Below are positions 7,233 through 13,775 of a stretch of DNA of 28,958 nucleotides, piece after piece. The DNA is from a virus. Under the pieces are notes generated by a model that saw only the letters and a list, made by a program, of their open reading frames with translations, did no database searches and was not told the DNA's origin. The stretch covers positions 1 through 28,958 of the IMG/VR virus record IMGVR_UViG_3300035703_000346, one strand, 5' to 3'. A program made the position numbers and the translations under genes. Positions within the stretch are counted from its first letter, which is position 1; each line of letters opens with the position of its first letter.

Positions 7233-7421
7233 TTAGTATAAGCTGTGGGGAGCAATAAGTTCTTTTACTTGCTCGTCCGATAATCGGATGCCCCAACCTA
7301 GCATAAGAGTTACTACTCGATTTAGTTCTTTCATCCTTGCGGTCTCCTCAGTTTGCTTTATTAGAGCCTGTAACTGGGGTTCGAGAATAAAATTATTTTG
7401 TTTTTCGCTGTGCGTTTCCAT
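7233..7421 (-). CDS. hypothetical protein, 62 aa, helical
   Basis: Not recognised. The middle is an amphipathic helix (EPQLQALIKQTEETARMKELNRVV in the region of residues 14-37). The C-terminus ends HSLY. It lies 5 bases after the previous stop and 17 bases before the redoxin start, so it belongs to the unit that starts at 8030. No function can be assigned. Confidence 0.6.
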   Translation of the reverse strand: METHSEKQNNFILEPQLQALIKQTEETARMKELNRVVTLMLGWGIRLSDEQVKELIAPHSLY

Positions 7422-7425
7422 TTAC

Positions 7426-7806
7426 CTAGTCCATTCTTGATTGTGAGTATGCTTCGATGCCGTTTGCCCGAAGAACTTTTACAGCCGCCTCTACGGCCGC
7501 TTCTTTTCTTTGCATAGATTGAGTATTCTCTTTTACGAGATAGCTTGACCAGATGTCGTAGCCAGTATCATAGCTTTTGTGACCCATGTTGTTTTGTTTT
7601 AGCCATTTCACAAACGGGTCTCTTGCGGATGGTAGCCAAACCCATGCGTATCCGCAAACTCCATCTTCTACGATGTCGTAGGGTTTGCTCCAATCGAACT
7701 TTTCGCCCAGTCCTGAGTTCTGAAATGCCACAGGCGTTGGCTTCGCCTCTATAAACGCACGCTCGGCTTCCTGCCTTGCCTCTAACCAGATTTGCTCGTA
7801 GCTCAT
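7426..7806 (-). CDS. hypothetical protein, 126 aa
   Basis: No family recognised. The centre is Trp/Tyr/Gly-rich (FDWSKPYDIVEDGVCGYAWVWL) and is followed by DTGYDIWSSYLV. The C-terminal helix carries many Ala (KEAAVEAAVKVLRANGIEAY), reminiscent of small-molecule or peptide-binding folds. The frame is open to a GTG 18 bases upstream, but the ATG at 7806 has GGGGAGG at the right distance and overlaps the previous stop as ATGA, so I take it as the start. Confidence 0.72.
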   Translation of the reverse strand: MSYEQIWLEARQEAERAFIEAKPTPVAFQNSGLGEKFDWSKPYDIVEDGVCGYAWVWLPSARDPFVKWLKQNNMGHKSYDTGYDIWSSYLVKENTQSMQRKEAAVEAAVKVLRANGIEAYSQSRMD

Positions 7807-8030
7807 TTGCTCTTGCCTCCCCACGATAGTTCTCGCTTATCCGAAATGCCCTCGACATCCCTGCCGTTTATCCGCTCATCCATACCAGCTAAGTTTTTCT
7901 CGAAATCTAGTTTTTGCCTAGCTATACGGTTTTGCTCATCATCGCTGGGAGAAACGCCATGCTCTTCCCACAGATGTTTTGCCATGTCTCCAACTGCCAT
8001 CCAGCAGTTATCGCAGATGCTATTTGCCAT
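7803..8030 (-). CDS. small zinc-finger-like protein, 75 aa
   Basis: The N-terminus shows C-x2-C (ICDNC, residues 5-9), then H19 and H24 (KHLWEEHG), a C2H2-like metal-binding arrangement. The rest is charged and helical and ends Gly/Ser/Lys-rich. It could bind DNA or a host protein, but no family is recognised. It is the first gene behind the promoter at 8060-8088 and its ATG has GGAAGGAG upstream. Confidence 0.7.
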   Translation of the reverse strand: MANSICDNCWMAVGDMAKHLWEEHGVSPSDDEQNRIARQKLDFEKNLAGMDERINGRDVEGISDKRELSWGGKSK

Positions 8031-8059
8031 CCCTTGCTCCTTCCCTGAGCTTTGAGTAA

Positions 8060-8088
8060 AGCATAGCCAGCGTTACACTATGTTGCAA
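8060..8088 (-). promoter_or_regulatory. promoter of the shared TTGCAA type
   Basis: Minus strand: -35 TTGCAA (8083-8088), 17-base spacer, -10 TATGCT (8060-8065). The plus-strand repeat GTTAC-ACTAT-GTTGC covers the -35. The start codon it serves is 30 bases downstream, at 8030. Confidence 0.8.
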
Positions 8089-8108
8089 GCTCTTCCGATA
8101 ACATTTTT

Positions 8109-8126
8109 GTCACCTCTTTGGGGGAC
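8109..8126 (-). terminator. hairpin after the glycosylase gene
   Basis: GTCACC (8109-8114) pairs with GGGGAC (8121-8126) around a TCTTTG loop, with one mismatch. It touches the stop codon of the glycosylase gene and precedes the promoter at 8060-8088. The loop and CCCC core are the same as in the hairpin at 10194-10209. Confidence 0.5.
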
Positions 8127-8671
8127 TATCCGAGAATGATGCCCAGTTCTCTTGCGGGCGAGGTGTGACCTGATGGATACCATGCGTAATCGTAAGTCTT
8201 TGGGTTTTCTTTGAACCAGCCAAACTCTTTGTAGTAATCCCAGTTCTTTACTGAGAGTGCCTGTCGATGAGTTGCAACGATGTGCTGGAGCTTAGTTACA
8301 TCGGTTAGCCAGACTGGATAGACCAGATACTCGGTTGCTAAGTATTGTTTGAGGGCTTGGGCATAGGTATCTCTTGCTTTGACTGCTATCGAGCTTTGGT
8401 TACCTCTCCGTTGCCACTCAGCGACCATCGCATTTATGTATTTGAGCAAGGCTAGGTCACAGCCAGTCCACATCAGAGTTGCGGGATGGTTCATCCAGCC
8501 CTTGTTAATACGAGGCGTTCCGTCAGGATTGAGACGGAGATTGGTCATTAGGATTTGCCATGCTTCTAACGCTTGTTTGTTTAGCCGCTTATCATCCAGC
8601 GTTCTGGCAGTATCTATGAAGATTTCCTCTGGTAGCTTTTCCCAAGAGGCATGAGTAATAAAGGTTTGCAT
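8126..8671 (-). CDS. pyrimidine-dimer DNA glycosylase (MSMEG_6728 family)
   Basis: 181 residues with the family signature A-R-x-L-D-D-K-R-L-N-K-Q (residues 22-33) and GWMNHPATLMWTG (residues 58-70). The C-terminal region carries WYPSGHTSPAREL. This MSMEG_6728 family is annotated as pyrimidine-dimer glycosylase, a relative of T4 DenV that starts repair of UV-induced cyclobutane dimers. Such a gene would suit a phage of sunlit water. It is the last gene of the 9662-8126 unit and is followed by a hairpin. Family assignment is good; the activity is known only by family. Confidence 0.85.
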   Translation of the reverse strand: MQTFITHASWEKLPEEIFIDTARTLDDKRLNKQALEAWQILMTNLRLNPDGTPRINKGWMNHPATLMWTGCDLALLKYINAMVAEWQRRGNQSSIAVKARDTYAQALKQYLATEYLVYPVWLTDVTKLQHIVATHRQALSVKNWDYYKEFGWFKENPKTYDYAWYPSGHTSPARELGIILG

Positions 8672-8913
8672 TAGCGATTTGCCTCCGCTTCAATTTCCGA
8701 ATGATAACTCTCTCGTTCTAACGGCGTTGCTTTTCGACCCCCATACTGGCGGACTGTCGAAAGATAGGGTTCGATGGGCGGGCAAAAGCTATCTACCCAT
8801 TTGGCATGGTCGATGGCGGCTTCTAGCGAAGGGGCTGGAATAAAGGCGTATTCCCCTTCCTGCTTATCGCTACGGGTATCCTTAGAAACGATTTCTACTC
8901 GCCATAGTTTCAT
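8671..8913 (-). CDS. hypothetical protein, 80 aa
   Basis: Starts with a beta strand (MKLWRVEIVSKDT) followed by a helix (SLEAAIDHAKWVD), as in small proteins with a ferredoxin-like or 'DUF' alpha/beta fold. The end is charged (HSEIEAEANR). It overlaps the previous gene by 4 bases (ATGA) and shares a base with the glycosylase start. No family is recognised. Confidence 0.68.
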   Translation of the reverse strand: MKLWRVEIVSKDTRSDKQEGEYAFIPAPSLEAAIDHAKWVDSFCPPIEPYLSTVRQYGGRKATPLERESYHSEIEAEANR

Positions 8914-9149
8914 TTGGCAACCAGCTTCTCGTTCTGCTTGCGGATTTGTATTAGCCGTCTGTCTAGGGCGAAGCCGAGAGCTGTAAGCCAGCCTTGTTTA
9001 TTTGCCCGCTCCATAATCCGAACCATGCGGTCTGAATAGGTCTTGGCAGATTTCATGGTCGTAGCTTTACGCCATTTGTCGTGAGCCTCCAGAAACTTCT
9101 TGATTTCGTTTTTCTGGACTTCTTTGGTGATTAGTTGTTTGATAGCCAT
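8910..9149 (-). CDS. hypothetical basic helical protein, 79 aa
   Basis: Lys/Arg-rich helical protein (MAIKQLITKEVQKNEIKKFL, then RMVRIMERANKQGW and RRLIQIRKQNEKLVAK). The charge would suit nucleic-acid binding. The frame is open to an ATG at 9197, but the ATG at 9149 has GGAAGGAG upstream and avoids overlap with the gene at 9175-9390, so I use it. Function unknown. Confidence 0.68.
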   Translation of the reverse strand: MAIKQLITKEVQKNEIKKFLEAHDKWRKATTMKSAKTYSDRMVRIMERANKQGWLTALGFALDRRLIQIRKQNEKLVAK

Positions 9150-9174
9150 GATTGCTCCTTCCTGCATTAGCTTA

Positions 9175-9390
9175 TCAAGCGTTTGTGTGTCTAGCAACTC
9201 CGTTTAGTTCGTCAAGGCTGATGTCTATTGCTCCATACATGGTGTAAAGAACTAGCCATTTCTCATCCCCGAACATGGAGTCTCGGAGAACATGCTTGTC
9301 TCTTAGTAGCTCCATTATTCTTATCCGCTCAGCCTGTACGCCGAGCCTGTAGTTCATGTCCAGAAGGGTGTTAGTGTGGTGTCCATCCAT
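9175..9390 (-). CDS. hypothetical protein, 71 aa
   Basis: Not recognised. The helix YRLGVQAERIRIMELLRDKH (residues about 14-33) follows the same G-x-x-x-E-R-x-R-I pattern seen in several other tiny proteins of this window. AAAGGAGCAAC precedes the ATG. It sits 20 bases after the previous gene and belongs to the unit starting at 9662. Confidence 0.65.
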   Translation of the reverse strand: MDGHHTNTLLDMNYRLGVQAERIRIMELLRDKHVLRDSMFGDEKWLVLYTMYGAIDISLDELNGVARHTNA

Positions 9391-9410
9391 TGTTGCTCCT
9401 TTAGTATCGG

Positions 9411-9662
9411 TTACCCAGCGAAAATCTTTTCTTCTAGGTCTCTAAACGCCCTGTAGGCCTCCAGCTTGTTTTGCTGATTGGCATCGTCGGGGGTCTCGAA
9501 GGTTTTATTCATGGTCTCGCCCTGTATGTTCGAGCTGAGGCGGTATTCAGTCCATAACGGCTTTCCGCTTTCATCCAACAGCCAGCGATACTCTAGCGTT
9601 ACATGGCTTTCGTCACCGATAAAGATGTGTTCGATTGTTGTCCATGAGGTCTCTTGTCTCAT
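9411..9662 (-). CDS. hypothetical protein, 83 aa
   Basis: A beta-rich first half (TIEHIFIGDESHVTLEYRWLLDESGKPLWTEYRLS) and a helical, charged second half (LEAYRAFRDLEEKIF). The frame extends upstream into the promoter, but the ATG at 9662 follows GGAAGGAG and gives a start 27 bases after the -10 box. Family unknown. Confidence 0.68.
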   Translation of the reverse strand: MRQETSWTTIEHIFIGDESHVTLEYRWLLDESGKPLWTEYRLSSNIQGETMNKTFETPDDANQQNKLEAYRAFRDLEEKIFAG

Positions 9663-9688
9663 GTAGCTCCTTCCATCGAGTTGCGTAA

Positions 9689-9717
9689 AAACTATCATGC
9701 GTTACGAAATGTTGCAA
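9689..9717 (-). promoter_or_regulatory. promoter of the shared TTGCAA type
   Basis: Minus strand: -35 TTGCAA (9712-9717), 17-base spacer, -10 TAGTTT (9689-9694). The plus-strand repeat is GTTAC-GAAAT-GTTGC. It drives the 9662-8126 unit. Confidence 0.75.
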
Positions 9718-9796
9718 GCTGATTTAGAAAAAAGTTTTTTGCGATTTGAGGGCATGAGTTTGGCGGGATGATAGATAACCCATCGAGACTATAAAA

Positions 9797-9810
9797 GCCC
9801 GCCTTGGGGC
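9797..9810 (-). terminator. intrinsic terminator
   Basis: On the minus strand GCCC pairs with GGGC around a 6-base loop and is followed at once by TTTTAT. A longer alternative stem uses 9796-9800 with 9817-9821. It lies in the 220-base gap between the gene at 9884 and the promoter at 9689-9717. Confidence 0.65.
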
Positions 9811-9850
9811 ATCCTTGGGCTGATTTGATTATGATTTATGGGGCTTCATG

Positions 9851-9877
9851 ACCCAACCGCTCCTTCGAGCGGCGGGT
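9851..9877 (-). terminator. GC-rich hairpin after the gene at 9884
   Basis: Perfect stem CCGCTC/GAGCGG (9857-9862 with 9867-9872) with a 4-base loop, extended by ACCC/GGGT across a small internal loop. It comes just past the stop of the gene at 9884-10126 and before the U-tailed hairpin, so the two probably act together. Confidence 0.6.
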
Positions 9878-9883
9878 GGTTGG

Positions 9884-10126
9884 CTAGGAGAGCTTATCGA
9901 AAGCATCCAGAAAATCGCTCTTGTTATCGGGCATACAGCACCCGCAACCACTAGCATCTTTTCCGATGTCGAAGTCTCCGTCTCTAACCTGCCAGAGGAG
10001 GAACTTAATCTGGTTGATAGTCGCCTTTATCTCTTTACGGACGCTTTCTACTTTTTCTTGGTTCATCCATGTTTCTAAGCTATCTATCTTATTTACGAGG
10101 TGCCATAGAAATCTCTGCTTATCCAT
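9884..10126 (-). CDS. hypothetical protein, 80 aa, C-terminal CxCC motif
   Basis: Single-gene unit. The first 45 residues are helical and charged (NKIDSLETWMNQEKVESVRKE). The later part holds SGCGCCMPDNKS (residues about 59-70), a Cys cluster that could be a metal or redox site. GGGAGGTGAG precedes the ATG. The gene has its own promoter (10154-10182) and terminators (9797-9877). No family is recognised. Confidence 0.72.
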   Translation of the reverse strand: MDKQRFLWHLVNKIDSLETWMNQEKVESVRKEIKATINQIKFLLWQVRDGDFDIGKDASGCGCCMPDNKSDFLDAFDKLS

Positions 10127-10153
10127 TTCTCACCTCCCATCCATCTCCTTTAC

Positions 10154-10182
10154 AGCATAGCAGATGTTACGGAAAGTTGCAA
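10154..10182 (-). promoter_or_regulatory. promoter of the shared TTGCAA type
   Basis: Minus strand: -35 TTGCAA (10177-10182), 17-base spacer, -10 TATGCT (10154-10159), with the plus-strand repeat GTTAC-GGAAA-GTTGC. The start codon it serves is 28 bases downstream, at 10126. Confidence 0.8.
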
Positions 10183-10193
10183 GCAGGATTATT

Positions 10194-10209
10194 TCCCCTC
10201 TTTGGGGGA
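10194..10209 (-). terminator. hairpin before promoter at 10154
   Basis: TCCCC (10194-10198) pairs with GGGGA (10205-10209) around TCTTTG, directly after the end of the gene at 10212. The same loop and C/G core occur in the hairpin at 8109-8126. Confidence 0.55.
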
Positions 10210-10211
10210 CA

Positions 10212-10418
10212 CTAATCGAGAAGTTCTAGTTCTGGATTTCTTCCAACGATGTAAGGCTCATCATCTATTTCGATAACAACAATCGAGTGTTCGTTCTCAT
10301 CGAGCGAAGCATAGAAGTCGGTCAGTCTGCCCTTTATCTGGTCATAAGGAATTGTCAAAGCTATCTTTCTACCCAGATGCTTTTCGGTCAAACTTTTTAC
10401 ATCTATTTTTTTACCCAT
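10212..10418 (-). CDS. hypothetical protein, 68 aa
   Basis: Not recognised. Alpha/beta pattern with beta strands KIALTIPYDQIKGRLTDFYAS and HSIVVIEIDDEPYIVG, which suggests a small OB- or SH3-like barrel; that is an inference from strand spacing. It shares TAATG with the phosphoesterase stop, so it is translated with it. Confidence 0.7.
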   Translation of the reverse strand: MGKKIDVKSLTEKHLGRKIALTIPYDQIKGRLTDFYASLDENEHSIVVIEIDDEPYIVGRNPELELLD

Positions 10419-11560
10419 TAGACTATTGATAAATCCCCGAAATCGCTTCCTTCGCTCAGCATCACTAAAGCACCGTTCTTCGAGAGGTCGCCATGAGTAT
10501 CAACCCAGTATTGGCTTCGGCTTTCAAAGGTTGGAACGCAAATCTCTGTTCTGTCTCTTCTCGCCTGAATGCGGAACTCGTGTTCGTGTCCATGTAGTAG
10601 GAACTGACTAGCTCCAGCGGAATGCAGATTGAGTGCTTGCCTAGCCCACCAATCAAAGCTCTTACCTCTCGTTATTTGGTGTCCGTGTATGTGAGTAAAA
10701 ACGGAATCGCCTATTTGACGAGTAACCATTGACTCATCCTTGTTCGGAACATAAATAGAAACATGCCCATAAGAGCTTTCGTTTAGCTTTAGGGCATCAG
10801 CGACAGCGATAGCCGCCTCTGTAGCATGTCCATCATCGCCCCTCGTTAGAACTGGTTGTCTTTGAGCTTGGTCATGGTTGCCATTTACGACATCGACCTC
10901 TAGGCGTTCGGTGTATGGTGCGAAGGCATCTATGGCGTGAAGCATTAGTCTGCGGAATAAGCGATACTGCTCGGTTATGGTCAGCTCGGTGCGGAATAGC
11001 AGTTTTCCGCCTTGTGAAACATTACCCTCCATGCAATCCCCTAGCCATGCGTGGTGGACCATGTTTATCTTTCGGGTTTTGCGAAGCCTCTTTAGCTCCT
11101 CCACGCCCTTCTCGATAGACTCCAAAACTCTGGTTACGATGCCTTCTGTGCCATCGCCATCTATCTTGCCTAGCTGGAGGTCTCCGACTAGCCAATGAAA
11201 AGGCATACCCTCGCCAGTAGGTTCTGGCTTACGGATTTTGCGCTTGTTGATTATCTCGATTAGCTCATCTATGTTGGTGGTGGTTGCTGGAGCTAGAGAA
11301 AAACGATACGAATAAAGCCAGTCTCCATCTTCCCGCTGTTGCCAACGGCTAGTTCTGAGCGTTCCAACAATCCGAACCTCTTTAGGGTCATAACCGAAGC
11401 TCTTTAGAAGCTCCTCGTATACAGGAGGCGATGTTACTGCCCCTGTCTGGATGTAGCCTGTTCCTGAGCGGGGGTCATACTCAGTTGTGGGCGTATAACT
11501 GAACGATGGCTTGGGTTCTACGACCTCTGGCACGCTCAGATGGTCTCTTAGGTTACCCAT
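10418..11560 (-). CDS. calcineurin-like metallophosphoesterase
   Basis: 380 residues with the ordered metal-ligand motifs of the family: GDLQLGK (D127), GDCMEG (D175), GNHD (residues 227-230), HIHGH (290-294) and HGHEH (323-327). The first ligand motif has Gln where the usual D-x-H has His, as in several phage members. The N-terminal 110 residues are a phage-specific extension. Such proteins cleave phosphodiesters (nuclease or nucleotide phosphatase) and are widespread in actinophages. The gene overlaps its neighbour upstream by 8 bases. The general activity is well supported; the substrate is not known. Confidence 0.9.
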   Translation of the reverse strand: MGNLRDHLSVPEVVEPKPSFSYTPTTEYDPRSGTGYIQTGAVTSPPVYEELLKSFGYDPKEVRIVGTLRTSRWQQREDGDWLYSYRFSLAPATTTNIDELIEIINKRKIRKPEPTGEGMPFHWLVGDLQLGKIDGDGTEGIVTRVLESIEKGVEELKRLRKTRKINMVHHAWLGDCMEGNVSQGGKLLFRTELTITEQYRLFRRLMLHAIDAFAPYTERLEVDVVNGNHDQAQRQPVLTRGDDGHATEAAIAVADALKLNESSYGHVSIYVPNKDESMVTRQIGDSVFTHIHGHQITRGKSFDWWARQALNLHSAGASQFLLHGHEHEFRIQARRDRTEICVPTFESRSQYWVDTHGDLSKNGALVMLSEGSDFGDLSIV

Positions 11561-11774
11561 GAAGTTTGCGCTGTCTGATTGTGGCTATTGTTGTGCGAGA
11601 AACGGGGTAGCCCGCCTCGGTTAGCTTGTTTGCTAGATAGGCGTTGCTAAAAGTCTGGTCATTTAGGCATTGGACTAGGTATGCGTAATCCTCAGCATCC
11701 ATCGTTGCCTTTGCCCAATCCATCCAGTTGGGTGTTCTGTAGTTTTCGGGTTTGGTCAAAATGTCTTTCAACAT
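11553..11774 (-). CDS. small HTH-like protein, 73 aa
   Basis: The C-terminal half (FSNAYLANKLTEAGYPVSRTTIATIRQRK, residues about 43-71) has the spacing of a helix-turn-helix: a first helix with A-x-x-L, a turn at A-G-Y, and a recognition helix S-R-T-T-I-x-x-I-R. It may be a DNA-binding regulator of the following phosphoesterase, with which it overlaps, or a subunit that targets it to DNA. AAAGGA precedes the ATG. Family not identified. Confidence 0.7.
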   Translation of the reverse strand: MLKDILTKPENYRTPNWMDWAKATMDAEDYAYLVQCLNDQTFSNAYLANKLTEAGYPVSRTTIATIRQRKLHG

Positions 11775-11804
11775 TTCAGCATCCTTTCTGCTAGTTGCGG
11801 TTCT

Positions 11805-11831
11805 AGCATAGAGGTTTCAGAGAGTTGTCAA
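11805..11831 (-). promoter_or_regulatory. promoter with consensus TTGACA -35
   Basis: Minus strand: perfect TTGACA (11826-11831). The -10 is either TATGCT at 15 bases (11805-11810) or TGCTAG at 17 bases (11803-11808). It lies 31 bases before the HTH gene and overlaps the end of the nuclease gene. It lacks the GTTAC/GTTGC repeat of the other promoters. Confidence 0.5.
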
Positions 11832-12181
11832 GCACCTTTCGCTCTGAGTGTCGCAATAACATCGTTTAGGTTGCTTGGTCTCCATACATAAACTTCTTGC
11901 CCACATGCTTTTAGCAGATAAAGCCATTTCTCTTGCATCGGTGATAGCTTTCCAGTTTCTCTTTTGAGTTCTGCGAAGATAATGCGTGGAGCTTTCACAA
12001 GAACTAAATCAGGAAAGCCAGCCGTTATCTTTTGTATTCTGCCGTTTATGGGTTTGTTATCTGGAGCATGATAATAAAGCCAACCTAAATCGGTAGCGAT
12101 TTTCATGACATGGGTTTGCCACTCTCGCTCCTTGATTAGGCGAAGGGCTTTATCCTGCTCAGTAAGTTTATTCTTCGTCAT
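11828..12181 (-). CDS. VRR-NUC family nuclease
   Basis: 117 residues covering one PD-(D/E)xK nuclease domain of the VRR-NUC type: G-F-P-D-L-V-L (D58), then FAELKRETGKLSPMQ with E71 and K73 as catalytic residues and Q83 as the motif-IV Gln. Small stand-alone VRR-NUC proteins are common in phages and are thought to resolve branched DNA or process ends. It overlaps the protease gene by 14 bases, so it is the last gene of the packaging/head transcript. Confidence 0.9.
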   Translation of the reverse strand: MTKNKLTEQDKALRLIKEREWQTHVMKIATDLGWLYYHAPDNKPINGRIQKITAGFPDLVLVKAPRIIFAELKRETGKLSPMQEKWLYLLKACGQEVYVWRPSNLNDVIATLRAKGA

Positions 12182-13775
12182 AGCGGGATAGAACGCTCTC
12201 TACCCAGCTCTTAGCAGGGTCGCCGCCCCAAGCCGCCCAAGCAACTCTGCCAGCCGAAGGATAGCCCTCGTCGCCCTGCTTGAAGCCCTTGCCGCCCTTT
12301 GAAGACCGCTCATGTCTGGCTAGGAAGCTCCTCATCCGTCTCATGGTCTCTAGCGATACAGGCTGTCCGTTACCTAGCTGGGATGCTCGTCTACGACCAA
12401 CATCGGTAAAGTTGCTACCTGCTTCGCCCTCCTCCATCCATCGCAAAGCCCTCTGTGCCTCTTCCTGCACGCCCTTTGGCGGAGTAAAGCTTTCCTGCTT
12501 CTTTAGCGGCTGGATGTTGCGAACTGTTGAGCTTCGGTGTCCAACGAGAGTATCGGTAGCCGCCCAACCATCTTCGCCCTCTTGATAAATGCGGATTAGA
12601 AGAGCTGGGTCTTCCTCAGTTCCAGTAATGGTAAATGAGCTATCTGGAACATTTATCTCGCCGTCTCTAACGATGCGGGTTACTCTGCCCTGTGCAACGC
12701 CTGTTCCAGAGTTCCAGCGAACATAATCGCCTACCGCTACATCCTTAGCCTTTTCGGTTTCTTTCAAACGCTCTATCTGAGCAAGGCGAGCCTCAGCCTC
12801 TTCCTCAGTCTCATAGACACCAAAGCTTCTGGTCATCTCGTCATCGAATACGACATACTTGCCATGTACCTCATGAATCATCTTTTTGGTAAAGCTAACT
12901 GAGCCAGCATAATCGCCTGTCGATGCTGTTACATCGCTCTTCTCTCGCTTGCCAGTTCCCCCAATAGATAGACCTCGGATTTCGCCCTTCTTAATCATTT
13001 CCCAAGCCCAAGGCTCCCAGATAATCCCTAGAAATGGCGTTCCCGCTGGGAAGGTGTATTCTCTGTCGCCTTCTGGATGCTTGATAGGTAGCGTTACGGG
13101 ATAAGGCCATGTAGCACCCTCTACCCAGCGACCAGCAACGATGTCTAGGTTGTGCTGTAGTCGGATGTCTCTATCGTTGCGGGATAGGTATTTCCAAAAC
13201 GCCTGTTGGACTTCTTCCTTGTCTGTCCACTCGCCGTGAGCATCGAGAGAATCAGGCACATACCAAGGGGAGAAGGTGTATCGCTTCTCCTCGTCGACAG
13301 CCTTGAAAACAATCGGCTTTTCATCATCGTTCCAGTTAGTCGAAGGAACATGAGATTGCGAAGCTGTTGGATTGCCCTTGTCCATGTCGGCTCTGCGGCA
13401 AACCATCTTTCCGTTCTCTAAGCCCATTTCCACATAATCGGCATCATCCTCATACAGCTCTAGGATTAGGTCGTATAGGTCGGGCATCTCCTTGAGGCGG
13501 TCTAGGGCTTCATTTATGCTCATCAGCTTTAGCATCTTGTTAGTCTCTCTTGTGTCTGTGGGGAAAGCCATTTGTTTTAGGGGTTCGACTTTTTGTTCGT
13601 ATTCATCTTCCGAAAGCTCTACGCTCTCGTCTTTAGGGTTGTCTGCCAGCTCATACTCGGCAAACTCGTTTAGTTCTTTAGGCACGATAGCCTTGCCTTT
13701 AGTAACCCAGAAGCCTTTTAGAACAGTTCCGACTGGGGTGTTGTTTAGAAGCTTGTCGAGCTTTATCTTAATCAT
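12168..13775 (-). CDS. XkdF-like prohead protease with DUF2945-type and C-terminal phage domains
   Basis: 535 residues in three parts. Residues about 165-290 match XkdF-type putative phage serine proteases (NLDIVAGRWVEG, FPAGTPFLGIIWEPWAWEMI, IRGLSIGGTG). Residues about 345-425 (VGDYVRWNSGTGVAQGRVTRI ... VRNIQ) match the small beta-rich DUF2945 'hypervariable' module. Residues about 435-530 are a module common at the ends of actinophage head proteins (EEAQRALRW, RRMRSFLARHE, GYPSAGRVAWAAWGGDPAKSW). The expected role is capsid scaffold cleavage. Unusually, a nuclease gene follows instead of the major capsid gene. Confidence 0.85.
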   Translation of the reverse strand: MIKIKLDKLLNNTPVGTVLKGFWVTKGKAIVPKELNEFAEYELADNPKDESVELSEDEYEQKVEPLKQMAFPTDTRETNKMLKLMSINEALDRLKEMPDLYDLILELYEDDADYVEMGLENGKMVCRRADMDKGNPTASQSHVPSTNWNDDEKPIVFKAVDEEKRYTFSPWYVPDSLDAHGEWTDKEEVQQAFWKYLSRNDRDIRLQHNLDIVAGRWVEGATWPYPVTLPIKHPEGDREYTFPAGTPFLGIIWEPWAWEMIKKGEIRGLSIGGTGKREKSDVTASTGDYAGSVSFTKKMIHEVHGKYVVFDDEMTRSFGVYETEEEAEARLAQIERLKETEKAKDVAVGDYVRWNSGTGVAQGRVTRIVRDGEINVPDSSFTITGTEEDPALLIRIYQEGEDGWAATDTLVGHRSSTVRNIQPLKKQESFTPPKGVQEEAQRALRWMEEGEAGSNFTDVGRRRASQLGNGQPVSLETMRRMRSFLARHERSSKGGKGFKQGDEGYPSAGRVAWAAWGGDPAKSWVESVLSRYDEE

